From Diphasiastrum complanatum (taxonomy: Eukaryota > Streptophyta > Lycopodiopsida > Lycopodiales > Lycopodiaceae), in NCBI GenBank assembly GCA_029204225.1, contig CM055111.1, positions 6,557,418-6,621,417 on the forward strand: DNA of 64,000 bases, read 5' to 3'. A program made the position numbers and the translations under genes. Positions 9,985 through 21,545 of the stretch are shown here, one piece after another (position 1 is the first letter of the stretch; the number at the start of each line of letters is the position of its first letter). A model generated the notes under the pieces. The model had not been told where the DNA came from. It did not search any database and worked only from the letters and a program-made list of their open reading frames with translations.

Positions 9985-10475
9985 GAATAAAGTTGTTTAA
10001 CATTTATACTCTCAAAGCACCTATTGTAATAACATAAATGTAAAATCATCTTCCCTTTGTCTCTTCTAACCATTAGCCGCACAGACCTCCAGTGATCTTA
10101 TTTCTTCTACTTCCTCCTGCACACGGATCAATCACAGTGAAAATTCAGCTTTCTAATGGGAACTTTATTCTTTGCTATTGATGCTTTGTCCCTCATTGCC
10201 TTTATTAGGAAATATTTTTTTTTTTGTGCCATTGTCTGATGTGACCGAGCTCAGATTGTTCAGATTGAAGGACCCTTTTTTCTTACTTGTATTCTGAAAG
10301 TATTTGTCCTGTACGATAGAGAAGATGGGCTTTTTAAAAAGGCGTTCAATCTCGTGGATGTTCTCGGCATCGCCAAGGTGTGCTAGAAGCTTTGTAGTAG
10401 GGTCATTGGATAGTTCTATGGCAGCATCAGGGAGGAATTTAGCAAGGTTATTCATCATAAAAGGTGATCAAACCA
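9985..10475 (-). repeat. Dispersed repeat R, copy 1 (contains a 97-codon minus-strand ORF)
   Basis: Nearly the same sequence recurs in the same orientation at 60,318-60,880. The minus-strand ORF 10,165-10,458 (FLPDAAIELSNDPTTKLLAH, then LGDAENIHEIERLFKKPIF) is shared by the copies but broken in copy 2, which also carries ~85 extra bp. No known domain recognised. In both places R lies next to unit U sequence, which suggests one larger element. Confidence 0.75.
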
Positions 10476-12095
10476 GATAATAAAAAAAATTGTTTTTGCA
10501 TTTGTCACCACATCTACATTAAAAAAAAGGTCTTTTCTAGCCAGATTCTACCTTGATGTAGGCTCCTTCTGCTAAAACCAGTTTCAAAGTGGCCACTAGT
10601 TCTAGCCTAGGTCTACTTAGAAGGACATCTCGAAGGCTCAAATCTGCTCATTTTTAAGACAATATAAAAGGCAATAGGAGTGTCAAAAGTGAGATTCTTA
10701 TGCAAAGTGGCTATTTTGCAAGTCTAGACTTCAGCATCAGTAAGATGGGTAAGAGCAATCCAAAGTTCGATTGAGATGGGTGCCAAAAAGTTTATCGATG
10801 GAATCCTCCATAGGTTGTAGGCAGTTTTGGTAGCCTTAAACTCAATAGTACGACCAGGTACTATAGGTATTTGGCAACTCTTGGCTTGACAGAACTCAAA
10901 GGCAGCCTGATTGTTGGCTTCACAGATTTCTTGTGAGAAGTTGGGAAGCACTATCTTCATCAAGATCTTCAGTAAAGATCAATGGATGTGGTGAGAGAGG
11001 GGGTTCAAGGTGGGTAGGGATATCAGTAGTTAAGGCACCATTTTTTTTTCCAAACAAACAAAAATCTTTCGAATGTGAGAATTGCAAAAAATTTTCTCAG
11101 CAGCAAAACATTCAGCATAGTTGGAGAAGTCAATAAAGATATTCTCAACTATGCTTAGAGTATTCTTATTTTTAAGAAATTCCATATAAATCTTGATCCA
11201 ATCCATGGTAGTCATTAGATCAACAAGGCAAAAGATTTTATCATCAGGACCTAAAGTGTTACACGTAGCTATATTAGTAGAAGTAATAAATTTGTGAACC
11301 TCAATAGCGTCTTCATGCAATAAATGACAGTTTGAATAAAGGGGTTACGAGAAGGAAGGTGATTCCCATAACCAAGTGCAACTGCGTCATGAAACCATCT
11401 TGTGGACTAAAACATGAAATAGACCTAGTTAGCCATATAATACAAGTAAAGGTAAATGTTTGGTATTACTCTAGCCAAAAAGTACTTGGGTTTACATCTT
11501 AAAAAGATGCAGAGAGAGGATAAAAAGATTTCACATAGTCCCTCTTGACAAGTCAAGACCAAACCTTTTGAACCCTTTAATTTATAGTATAACACATAAA
11601 AACAAGATTGTATAAAGTCTTACAATAGAAGGTACCATAAAGCGAAGCAAGTTTTAGGACACTCGGTTGTTACCTGCCACCATCCCACAAAACACAACTG
11701 CACGAGTTGGTTACGTGAGGAAGACATGTGTCATAGCTGAGCATCAGTTGTTATCCATCTCCGAAACAAGATTCACTACTTCATTAGCTCAATTGCAAAT
11801 ACATATGATACGTCCAATCTTTCCTACCATGACTTACATCATTAGCAATACATTTTGTCCTAAAACAAAACTGTATCAGGGCAGATGCCATACTTATCAG
11901 AATAAGAGCAAACCGAATATATTAAGTTCACGTTTACATTACTCATACATAAGAAGCTATTTTGCAATACACAACATATGAAGAGACATGACTCTTGCAT
12001 TGGTGCTAGGTACTAGGGCCCATGCCATACTAAGCCCAAGGACCTCCCAAGAAGATAGTTAGGAGTCCAAACACCTTATAGCTTGGGCAAATTCA
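10476..12095 (-). other. Unassigned region of the R/U repeat complex
   Basis: Minus-strand ORFs 10,724-10,963 and 11,030-11,320 show no domain I recognise. This ~1.6 kb is missing between R and U in the second copy near 60,880, so it is either an insertion here or a deletion there. Confidence 0.45.
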
Positions 12096-12924
12096 TGCCA
12101 TGCAAGCCCGCTAGAGCCAAACCCTGCACCAAGTCTTAGCTCACATACCACAGCCGCTTTAAGTTTATCAATGTTTAATGTGCCATTAGCATGACACCTC
12201 ATTTAAATAAATACAAAATGCATATCTTTAGGATTATATCCTTGAAAACATTCAATCTTAACCTATTCTTGAGTTTTCCATGCATGAGTAAACTGTATTG
12301 CACTATGCGTTTGACATGCTTGCATAAACCCTAAACTTGGGTGAAAAGACAAATCATAATGATGTTATGTAACTTTGTACCTGGATGCAAGGTGAAGACA
12401 TATTATGAGAGCTACCCATCTCCAAATAGTTAAGCAAAACACCCTCCTTGGGTACTAATGAATCCAATACGACAATGATGGCTTAATAATAGCGCAATGT
12501 CCTTACTAGATTATCTTATTTCAAGAAACATATTAGGTTTAGTCAAGCGAGTTGAAAGCGTGACTCACGATAAGTGTCTAACAAGAGGTTATATTCACCT
12601 CAAATGACATGTAACCATTCCATACAAGTTATTCACTTGAATTTCAACAAACCCTAAGACATATCATTATTATGCTCAAAGATACTAATGTTTGCAATGC
12701 TTGATAGAAACTTCTTATGTTATGGCCACTTTTCACTTATAAAAAGCGTATGGGATGATTATTTACATGAGCAACTCGGTTTCACATTTCCATTAACAAG
12801 TTGTATAGCCTATTTATGAGGCAAACCAAAGTCTTAGTGGGTGGCCCTCTACAAGATTACATTAGTTGTGTTTGAGCAGATTATTGTACATCCATTAGGA
12901 AGCATCGAAACGAAGCACATATGT

Positions 12925-13185
12925 TCACAACATGACTAATGACACGCAAGTCTTGGTATCATTCCTCAAAAAACAACAATCATTTTGGCAGTCCATTGCA
13001 CCTTGATGGGCGTCCATCTGTCCTAATGATAGAGCACCAAATTCTACATACAAATCTACGAAAACAACAATCAAAGTTGCTTGCAAAAGTGCGATGGTCA
13101 AGCATATAGCCAGTCGTTGGCCAGCAGACCAAATGCCATTCCAAAACTTGTGAATAATGCATGTAGAAGTGCGATCTACCAACAA
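12925..13185 (-). CDS. Hypothetical hydrophobic protein shared by unit U copies
   Basis: The 86-codon ORF is also found at 55,548-55,943 with 7 amino-acid differences over 86 residues. It contains a hydrophobic segment (AICLTIALLQATLIVVFVDL) and a Cys pair (CQNDCC). No known family recognised. In the third copy (56,817-58,105) the frame is broken. It may be a repeat-borne chance ORF rather than a gene. Confidence 0.25.
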   Translation of the reverse strand: MLVDRTSTCIIHKFWNGIWSAGQRLAICLTIALLQATLIVVFVDLYVEFGALSLGQMDAHQGAMDCQNDCCFLRNDTKTCVSLVML

Positions 13186-13523
13186 GTAGACAATCGTTGT
13201 CTTTTGGCAATGAAAATAGTATATGTTTGAGTATCATACCTTGCGGATTGACAGAGAGCAATGTTGAAGCAGCGCCCTACTGTAGACACTTCATATGCTC
13301 CTTTAGAAGCACAACTTCTACCCGAATTAACAATTACCATCACAAATGTGAGCTATACACATAAAGCATTCTAGCAAGCTTAAAACATTCACGTATAGGT
13401 GAGCATTATGATAGCAATCTTACCTTAGTTTGTAGCAATTCCCCTTATGAATACTCTTCCAATTGCATCCATAAGTCTCCACTTTGCAATTACCAATTTG
13501 AATTAGGTCGCAATAGAGAGATG

Positions 13524-13628
<105 letters not shown>

Positions 13629-13915
13629 TTAGGGTTGTGACACCTTCTTTTTTATAGAAACCAAAGTTCACTATGGTGCACTGAGTGTTTGATAATGCCC
13701 ACCGCTAGGTCGAATCCCTATCAAGTGCATTCATCTTAGCCGTTCAAGGAAATCAATTCTCCCACCAAATTGATTATATTTTTGAAAAAATCTTTTGGGG
13801 GGGTCATCCAATGTAGTGTAACAAAGTAAGACAATTAAATTGGTTTAGTACCAAAGGGGGACCTTTCCATGATTGCTCGAAGAACAAATAAAACAGAATG
13901 ACATAAAGTAGAGTC

Positions 13916-14082
<167 letters not shown>

Positions 14083-14421
14083 TATTAAGATGGATAGGAA
14101 GCTAATCAAATGCAAAGGAAATGGCTCTCTTTTATAGATTTGAAAGGCGAGCCTCATTCACTCTGATTGGCTATTGAAGCTCAATCAAGATCACGATCTT
14201 GACCGTCACATTAATATTAATGTGCAATTTTGGCTTTGACTTTGTCAAATAAATGGGAATATTAACCAAGACTCTTAAATCCATATTGTTAACAAAAATA
14301 ACTATTTTAGTATAATAATGTCTTGATGTCATGGAATTATCTAAAATAACCCAACACAAATGGCTTTTACTCAACACTTAGCTCAACTACATGCGAAGCT
14401 ATGTTTACGAGAAAGCATTTA

Positions 14422-14709
14422 CTATAAGTCCTTTTTCTCAAACTGAACTTGATGAATACACATATTGTGATTCATGTCTAGCCCAAGCACACGTAAGAGA
14501 CTGTAGTACATGTGCTTGCATGCAAGGTAAGATTTTCCAGTCCTTTGTCGCCACTTAAAATCTTCACATGTACAAGAGGGATGCTCGTAGGCTACGACTC
14601 TTTGGATTGAATTTTTTGTTTCTATTTTAAAAATTAACTGTTTAATTATGGTGACTGATAGGATTTTGGTAGATAGATTCAAAGCCAAATCTATTTTCTG
14701 AAGGGCCAA
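14422..14709 (-). pseudogene. SWIM zinc-finger fragment (transposase C-terminus-like)
   Basis: The ORF includes a CxC...CxH SWIM zinc-finger pattern (CTCEDFKWRQ...YLACKHMYY) followed by LLRVLGL. SWIM domains occur at the C-terminus of Mutator-like (MULE/FAR1-type) transposases and related plant proteins. No DDE transposase domain is visible upstream on the minus strand (14,710-15,290 holds unrecognised ORFs in other frames), so this is a truncated relic. The same segment is at 54,115-54,465. MULE origin is inference from the SWIM motif alone. Confidence 0.6.
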
Positions 14710-14895
14710 ATTTGATATCCCTGTACGTACACGGGTCCTTCTCTAGCTACCCTTAGATACATCCTCTCCCTCATTAGTTGGAATTCTATTTTCTGGAACA
14801 TCAAGTCCTTGAGCTTGAGGAAGAACAAATCCAGCTCTTTGTAACATCTCTTGCTCCTCAGGTTGTAAGCTAGTTCCCTTTTGTATAGGCCACTA

Positions 14896-16089
14896 TTCTC
14901 AATATTATCGACTTTTTCGTCATTTGTATCCTCATTATTGCACAAATCAATAACAACTCTATCTTTGGATTATTGGCGCCTTGTGAATTACATGAAATTG
15001 TCTTAGCCACATACACAGATGACAAGGTATTGTCTAAGATGTAGTAGCTCAATGAGCCAAAACCTTGCACAGGGTGCAATGGGACCAGGTCAACTAGAGT
15101 GCCTTGAGTCGCCACCATTGCAAATAACTCGATTTTTGTGCACGGACAATCCATGCGTTTTTCCAAGATTGTTGTATCCAACACGGCGTGACCACCAGAG
15201 TTTGTGAGCTCAAGGTATTCATCTCCAATACAATGGCAATAAATAACAAAGTCTATCCCTAAAGCCATGTAACTTATATCCAACAAAAATAAACATTGTT
15301 ACAACATATATGAATGTTAAGTTATATTTTGATCTTGAAATGTTGTGGGTTTTATATCAAGTGCTTGACCTTTTCTTAAGAGCACTATCTCATGTTCCTC
15401 TTTCCACCCCATGCTGACAAAAATGTGATAGTGCCAACTCTCCAAATTGGAGTTCAACATTTGATTGCAAAGTATGTTGGTTTTGCCACCTTAATTTAAG
15501 CTATTGCTTTTAGATTTATGGGTTTAATTTTAGTGTTCTTTTTTTCCTTTACTTAGATTAATACAAGCTTTTTTATAAAATTGGAAGGCAAACCTATGAT
15601 GACACCACCTTTTGCTTAAATCTCTAACCAATGCTCTTGAATAAAGATGAAATCTTACATGTATGTTTGTTAGAGTTCACATTTCAGTGATGAATTTCAA
15701 AACTTGTAAGTTTTCTACCTTAAAAGATCCGCTAATTTAAGTCTTGGATTTCGTGTTCATAGGTTCAATCCTACTGATTTCTCTCTTTAGTTGGAATTTT
15801 ACATGTGTTTAATAAGTTTGTCTCAAAACTTTTACAAGAGCATTGCTGTGCATTCTAATTTTCCACTTCTAATCGATGCCCCCAAAAAATAAATAATGTC
15901 TTACATGCATTGTCAATTGTTTAGATTGTTAGAATTGACATTTTAATAATAAATTTCAAAGCTTGTAGGGTGTTCATATTTGTTTTTATAGGTTGGCTTG
16001 AGAATATTTTAAGGGCATTGATTCCAAATCCCTATGGCAAAGGATAAGATCATAAGAACAATAAAGAATGCGTGCAATAATTTTGTTGC
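14896..16089. other. Unassigned; no kinase exon found
   Basis: The minus-strand ORF at 14,870-15,286 (138 codons) has no domain I know. The rest is AT-rich with no convincing exon. In particular, the kinase domain expected downstream of the receptor relic (16,090-17,723, minus strand) is absent here. Confidence 0.45.
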
Positions 16090-17723
16090 TTACAACTTAG
16101 TTGATCGACATATTCCACACCATACTGCAGTGACAATGGTCGGGCTCCCAGCACATTCACCCTTGGATTGTTGGGAACCCACATTGTCGTTTGTAGTGTG
16201 TTGCTTCACTTCAAGACGTTTTCTCCGAAAACATTTCCAGACAAGAAACCCAATCATTATCATCAATGCAAGCCCAAAGGCAACTCCCAGTATAGTATTC
16301 CGAGCTGCTGTTCCTTTCATCTTTCCATCATTCAGAAGCGATAATTGATTATTTTGAAATTGCTCCGAGGAGTTGACTCGTCGAAAGAAATTTTGGCCGA
16401 TTTCAGGGGAAGACCTGCCATTGAAGAAAGGCCCACCCAACGGGGTTGGCTCAACTGGTTAGCTTGGCATCCAAAGTTTCTTTGGTCCCAGGTTCGAGCC
16501 TCCCCTTGGAAACCAAGAAGCATTGAAGAAAACCCCAAGCAGGCACAATCGCTTGTGCAAGAAGCTTGGCACCAGGGTTGATCGTGGCCACCATAAGATC
16601 TCGCAGACCCTGCGCCACTCCCTTGATCGTAATACGTATGTTGCAAAGGGGGAAATGAACTTTTAGTGCTGCAGTCCAACGTGAGATTCGCCACGCATCC
16701 TAGAGACCAATCCCCTTCGTTCCATCCCACAGGATCAACGACCTTGAATCCCTGCGGGCAACTACAGAAGGGTGTGGAATCGCTATTACAGATGATCTAC
16801 TTCGCATGGATTCTCGGGTATTAACGCGATGATGTGCCACATAGCATTAGAACTGTCCCAAATGCGAGCGCGAATGACACCGTCATACTCAAGAGTTGCA
16901 TGCAAGAGAATTTTCTGTTTTTCCTTCACAGTGTAATAAGGACGCCCAGAATTGTTCACTAAGGAGAAGGTTATGTAGCGGAGGTTGGCGATCACGTCTG
17001 GAATATCGGCAAAGGTTCGTCCTTTCCCGATTCCATTCTTCGCATATTCCGTGGTTGCGTTCCAGATGTCCACAAATTCACCTGTCTGACGCACCCAAAA
17101 GGCATAACGTCCCTCAGCTAAATCGATAAGGGATTTGGAGGAGGTTAGAAACTTTGAGCCTAGATATAATTTCATGCCTGGCATCCAAGTGTCTGTTGGG
17201 TGATCGAAGCTTTGCCATATTGTTCTTCCTGAGTTGTGATTGAGGATAAGATTGCCAGTTTCTTCCATCAGCATTAATGAGCTGATGTTCCTTCCACTTG
17301 TACCACTCATCTAGACAGTGGTATGATCAGGATTGGAGATGACCAAGTTACCATCCACGGAAAATTTCAAGGATGCACCATCCTTGGCGGGCCTGTTTCT
17401 GTTAGCCACCCCACCCAAATTGATGTACGTTTAGGAATTGTAGCATAAGATACTCCCAAATAGTTTCGATCACGGCCCAGTGGGAAGAATCCCAATGCGA
17501 AGCTACCATTTCTGGACACCAGAGTCTGCTTGGGCCGCAGAATGGATCCTAGGGGCAACCTCTCAACAATCTGCTGATGACTATTCCTAAAAGATTGTGT
17601 GATCATGATGAGCAATAGCTGGAGGAGAGCTGAAAGCGCTGCCTGCGCAAGTGAGAAGGGACGTTCTTCAAGCTTCATGTTTTTGATAGCTGATGCCAAT
17701 TTTGTGAAATTGAGAATAAACAC
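16090..17723 (-). pseudogene. S-domain (G-type lectin) receptor-like kinase, ectodomain and membrane part only
   Basis: On the minus strand: a signal-peptide-like start (MKLEERPFSLAQ, then a Leu-rich core), a B-lectin domain (LVSRNGSFALGFF, TGNLILNHNSGRTIWQSFDHP), the S-locus glycoprotein region, an EGF-like stretch (FCSCPQGFKVVD), a PAN-like stretch (SCTSDCACLGF), and a transmembrane helix (TILGVAFGLALMIMIGFLVW) followed by basic KCFRRKR. Lesions: a 5-bp GGGTG-type duplication near 17,410 shifts the frame. A TAG replaces an expected Trp codon at about 17,308. An indel near 16,790 shifts the frame inside the EGF region. A SINE-like sequence interrupts the PAN region. The frame ends just after the juxtamembrane segment at 16,090, and no kinase domain follows. 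A GTAAGC donor-like site overlaps that stop, so a distant kinase exon cannot be fully excluded. The family are plasma-membrane receptors in defence and self-recognition; this copy looks dead. Confidence 0.85.
16437..16515 (+). mobile_element. tRNA-derived SINE-like sequence (A and B boxes)
   Basis: GGGGTTGGCTCAACTGGTTAG carries an A-box-like TGGCTCAACTGG. About 35 bp later GGTTCGAGCC matches the RNA polymerase III B box. Spacing fits a tRNA-derived SINE head such as plant Au-type SINEs. It lies antisense inside the receptor relic's PAN region. Stems are too imperfect for a tRNA gene. The 3' end and target duplication are not determined. Confidence 0.5.
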
Positions 17724-17879
17724 ACTGAAAACTTATTATCATATTCACAGAGATATTCTTGCTGAACTCAATATTTTTTCCCTCTCTGACTCTGCACAGC
17801 CTTTCAAATAGATTTGCATAAGGAACTATTCCTAGTCAAATTTCTTCAAATAGTTATGTTCAAAGTTTATTGCATAGAA

Positions 17880-18200
17880 CCCACGGTTCCCAGAACCGTG
17901 GGTCCTGGGAATCGTGGTACGGTTCCAGTATTTAATTAATTATTTAATTACCAAATTATTACAGGCACAGATTTGGACCTGATTTGGACACAGATTTTTG
18001 GACCTGATCCACACAGACCTGTTAATCCAGATTCCACACAGACCTGTTAATCCACACAGACCTGTGTACTGAATTTTTTTTTTTAATTAATTAATTAATT
18101 ACCTCCACGGTTCACACGGTTCCTGCATAAAAGTTCTGAAAACCGTAAGGGTCACTGTACGGTTCTCAGAACCGTACTGAACCGTTAACGGTTCATTAAT
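17880..18200. repeat. Cluster of GAACCGT/ACGGTTC palindromes and short tandem repeats
   Basis: Perfect inverted repeats lie at 17,880-17,902 (CCCACGGTTC, 3-nt spacer, GAACCGTGGG), 18,157-18,177 (GTACGGTTCT, 1 nt, AGAACCGTAC) and 18,179-18,194 (GAACCGTTAACGGTTC). Between them, about 18,005-18,070, ACACAGACCTGT-containing units repeat in tandem. It sits upstream of the receptor relic on its strand. Function unknown. Confidence 0.8.
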
Positions 18201-20282
18201 TTTATCGGTTATTGCTCATCTGCAATCTTTGCCTTGTTTGAAACAGATAATCTAAAGTTCAAAACTCATGCACACACAGCAGACAAGAACCTCAAGATGT
18301 CTGAGAATCTTCAGGGGATTCCTAGTCTATGAAACAACGAGAAGATCTTTGTTGTACTCGTAAATAAAGGATACCATACAGGGAAGTCCAGAAAATATTT
18401 ATGTACCTTCTAATGGTATTTATGCTGTCAAAAGATTTGTAAGCCCATCGACACAAAATGAGCAGCTTGATTCATAGAAAAAAAACAAACCAAACGCCAT
18501 AGTTTACCAACTTCTCTTTGCTCTCAGATTTCCCTACATGCACTAGCTTAGTGTTTTATCTTAATAAACTGTTTGCAAAAAGAACATATTGCTCCCACAT
18601 CAACTACTTCAGAACCCATTTTGAACTATCCTTGCTTTCGCCAACCTTCTTAAGACACTAAAACATGAACCCACAAAGACCTCTCCAACTTCAACACTTC
18701 TCCTTGCTGTTAATGTTTCACTCCATTTGCTACTAGAGCTCTTGATGAGCATCCAATCTTCAATACCTCCCCCTCCCTTCTTCTATTGGGCAAATGCATT
18801 CCCTGCTCTACTGCCATATGTTGTTTGGCTATCTTGTACCTTAGAAAAATAATGAACTTTTGTAGTTACAAACTACATCATCCCACACTAAGTTCTGTCA
18901 ATCTTTCAATAGAGTAACTGCGGGCGCAGCATGAAAATGTTGCTCAGTCAATAACTTTTCGTGATCCGTGCCACTAAGGTATGAAATTTTGTTCAAGCAC
19001 ACCTCTAGCTTGTGGTAGTACGGTCCTCTAAAGCAAGAAATCAATATAGGGTGTGAGAGCCATAAGAAACTCCATAAGCACACTCTTGATCTCTTATTCT
19101 CACTCTCATGAACTTGAGCATAAATAACTATAATAAGCTTCACCTCCAAAAAAGGCACTCTTAGAATCCACTAAACTATACAAAATAAAGGAGAGCAACT
19201 TGACCCCAAGATGGAGGAGATCCAACAACACCAACACGTTGGGCACTACCATTGGGTCGTCATATGATTCGAGAACACAATATTCTTCAGCCAATGCAAT
19301 ATTTTTAAGAAGATGGTCAAGAACAAGAATTGCAAAATAAAAAGACCCAAGATTCTATTGATAAATTTTCTTAGTATAAAGGACATTTAGTAGACATGTA
19401 CCAATTCGGTGTTGCAATTTCTATCTTAGTCTCAATACTCAATATTTTAAGGTGCTAGATACATTAGGCAAATGATTCTATTAAGGATCTTTGTGCTCAT
19501 TTATCATTCCTATGTCTTTCATTAATCTAACGACGACATCTATGAAACATTTAGATTGGCGATATCAACATTTTCAAAATTTCGGCAAAGATTTAGTACA
19601 ACTTTGTGGTGATCATTGCCAATATATCGTGCTATAAAGGATTGAAAAACAATTCTCTGTAGATTAATTGGAAATGCTACTATAAATTCATCACCAATAA
19701 GGAAGATGAAGGATCTGATGATGGTTCGAGCCACAACTATCCACCAATCCATCATCCAATCCCGAAATTTTACTGTGCGCCAAAGGAGCATAATAGGACT
19801 ATTTTCATCTAGAATATTTTCAAAGACGAGTACAGATGTCAAGATCGTGATCGATATCTTCAGATGAGTTTGGAGCCCCAATGGTGATACTTAGATTGCA
19901 AAAAGGGTTGCCAGTTTAGAAGGAATCCACACTTGCACTCATTATGTTTGATTTTAAATTTGAAAAAGAGTTGAAGGGGATCCATGGGTAAGAAATAAAG
20001 TGATTGATAATAAGCCCGTGCAACCATGATAAGATGTTGATCTTTTGGACTTAAAACAAGCTTTTGTGATACCAAAAGATGCTATTAGGTTGGGTAAAGA
20101 AACTACATCAAGAGATGTTTTTCACAATAAGCTTTGTTTGTCTTAATGAGACACTGCTTCCCAGAAAAAAAAACTTCACAAACATGAAAAGCCCCAGCCT
20201 CGTGCTGTTTTATGGTATACAAGATCTCTACAGTGGTTTTAGAGTGATGAATGCTGTAACATCCCAGGCAAAACATTTAAAA
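18201..20282. other. Unassigned intergenic sequence
   Basis: Short minus-strand ORFs at 18,898-19,158, 19,106-19,294, 19,540-19,881 and 19,860-20,075 show no recognisable domain. No LTR, microsatellite or RNA gene seen. Confidence 0.4.
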
Positions 20283-21044
20283 TTAAGCTGCTTTCTTATC
20301 TCTGCCATGTTGTCGCGTGTAGAATCTATATAGGCCAACCCATAGCTTGTATACCCATATCATGCTTCCACAAACAGCGAGGGCTGATTTTAGAATCCAA
20401 GAATATGCAAGCCACGTTGGTATGACTGCATCTGCTTTGCCTGTGAGGTAAAATTTACCGAGCTCCCATAGCATATAAGGCCCCACGAACACCCTGAAAA
20501 ATGTGAATATGAAAGTAAAAGGTGGGGACAAAGATAAATAAATTTGCCTTGCAAAAGGAGATTCATTCCGGGCCATGCGCGCCAATGTCCATATGTTCTG
20601 AAGTGGACTTGTAATTTCACCAACTGCAATAAGGCTTGTTGCAGACTTGGCCCCATGACAAGTGTAGTAGCGACATGAAAACATGTATGTTGAGGTGGCA
20701 ATATGATGCAAAATAAAGAGATAGTCATCTGGAGCTGCATACAGGTAGTGCAGGAAGTCCACAATAAAGTAAGCTATGCTGAACTCCATAATCTTGTTCT
20801 CCAGAAGTGTGTTGGGGGCATCAAGCTTCCATTCCGTGCAGACTACATCATAGGTAGCCAAAACTGTACAGACAATTCCATGGACAAGAGATAGCCCACA
20901 ACTTGCTGCTTCGAATCGGTCACGACCTTTCCATTTGCGAAAAATCATGAAGAAGCCAAGAGCATAAAGCATCACAAACAGCCCGATGGACCAAAACAGA
21001 ACAGAGGAGTTCCAGAAATCTGTAGGTTTGAAGTGATCTTTCAT
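20283..21044 (-). CDS. TLC-domain transmembrane protein (TLCD/TMEM56-like)
   Basis: A complete uninterrupted 253-residue protein from MKDHFKPTDF to RDKKAA. It is rich in membrane helices (SVLFWSIGLFVMLYALGFF, then others near residues 50, 90, 170 and 215). It carries the TLC signature of a helix ending in the LFILHHIAT double-histidine motif (about residues 108-116), followed by CRYY and a GEITSPLQNIW segment. TLC-domain proteins act in the ER or other membranes in lipid metabolism or trafficking. This subgroup lacks ceramide synthase features such as the Lag1 motif, so its substrate is unknown. The first ATG is used. A pyrimidine-AG site (TGCATGCAG) about 50 bp upstream could be the acceptor of a 5'-UTR intron. 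A single coding exon is notable: either this lineage's gene lacks introns or it is a retrocopy. It is the most credible functional gene here. Confidence 0.88.
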   Translation of the reverse strand: MKDHFKPTDFWNSSVLFWSIGLFVMLYALGFFMIFRKWKGRDRFEAASCGLSLVHGIVCTVLATYDVVCTEWKLDAPNTLLENKIMEFSIAYFIVDFLHYLYAAPDDYLFILHHIATSTYMFSCRYYTCHGAKSATSLIAVGEITSPLQNIWTLARMARNESPFARQIYLSLSPPFTFIFTFFRVFVGPYMLWELGKFYLTGKADAVIPTWLAYSWILKSALAVCGSMIWVYKLWVGLYRFYTRQHGRDKKAA

Positions 21045-21398
21045 TGTTCTAAGTGCCAGATAGAATCAGTGCTCAGCTTGATTTATTTATCCTTCTGCAT
21101 CCAAGAAGAAGATAGGGCCTGCATGCAATATTGATGAGTTACTATCGCTTAGCTACATAAAATAAACTAGTTTAAAATCAAGACAACCCCTGTACTTGAT
21201 ATTCCAAATTCATGCACATTTAATTCCAGAGAAAATAAAACTCCATGGCGCTGTCATACTCAATGCACCAGAATCAATAGAAAGTAGATTATCACAAGGA
21301 TTGCTTCAGAGTAAGGAAATTTTTTTTTATCCTTTCTTTTCTGAGAGTGCAGTGTACCCTACTACACGGCCAATCATTTAACACAACCATAGTTGCAT
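21045..21398. other. Upstream region of the TLC-domain gene
   Basis: Likely 5' UTR and proximal promoter of the minus-strand gene. I see no clear TATA box or other strong motif. Confidence 0.4.
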
Positions 21399-21545
21399 CG
21401 AACCGCGGTTCAAACCGCCTACCGCAGTTCGAACCGCCGAATTGTTCGGAACCGATTCGAACTGGTTCCCGGTTCGAGAACCGGCTCCCAATTCGGGGGG
21501 CAGCCGGTTCGAATCGCATCGAATCGGCCAGTTCGAATCAGCTTG
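21399..21545. repeat. GGTTCGAA-rich palindromic cluster
   Basis: About 145 bp is packed with variants of GGTTCGAA/TTCGAACC, e.g. CAGTTCGAACCGCC and CGGTTCGAATCG, in both orientations and unusually rich in CpG for this AT-rich window. This could be a short decayed satellite or the subterminal region of a DNA transposon. No coding sequence. Confidence 0.75.

Noticed and set aside
9900-10082. 60-codon minus ORF as continuation of copia gag
   Set aside because: No gag similarity, and the sequence is part of dispersed repeat R, also found at 60.3 kb without gag.
16437-16515. True tRNA gene
   Set aside because: A and B boxes are present, but the acceptor and D stems do not pair properly and no CCA-compatible end is formed. 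A SINE-like origin fits better.
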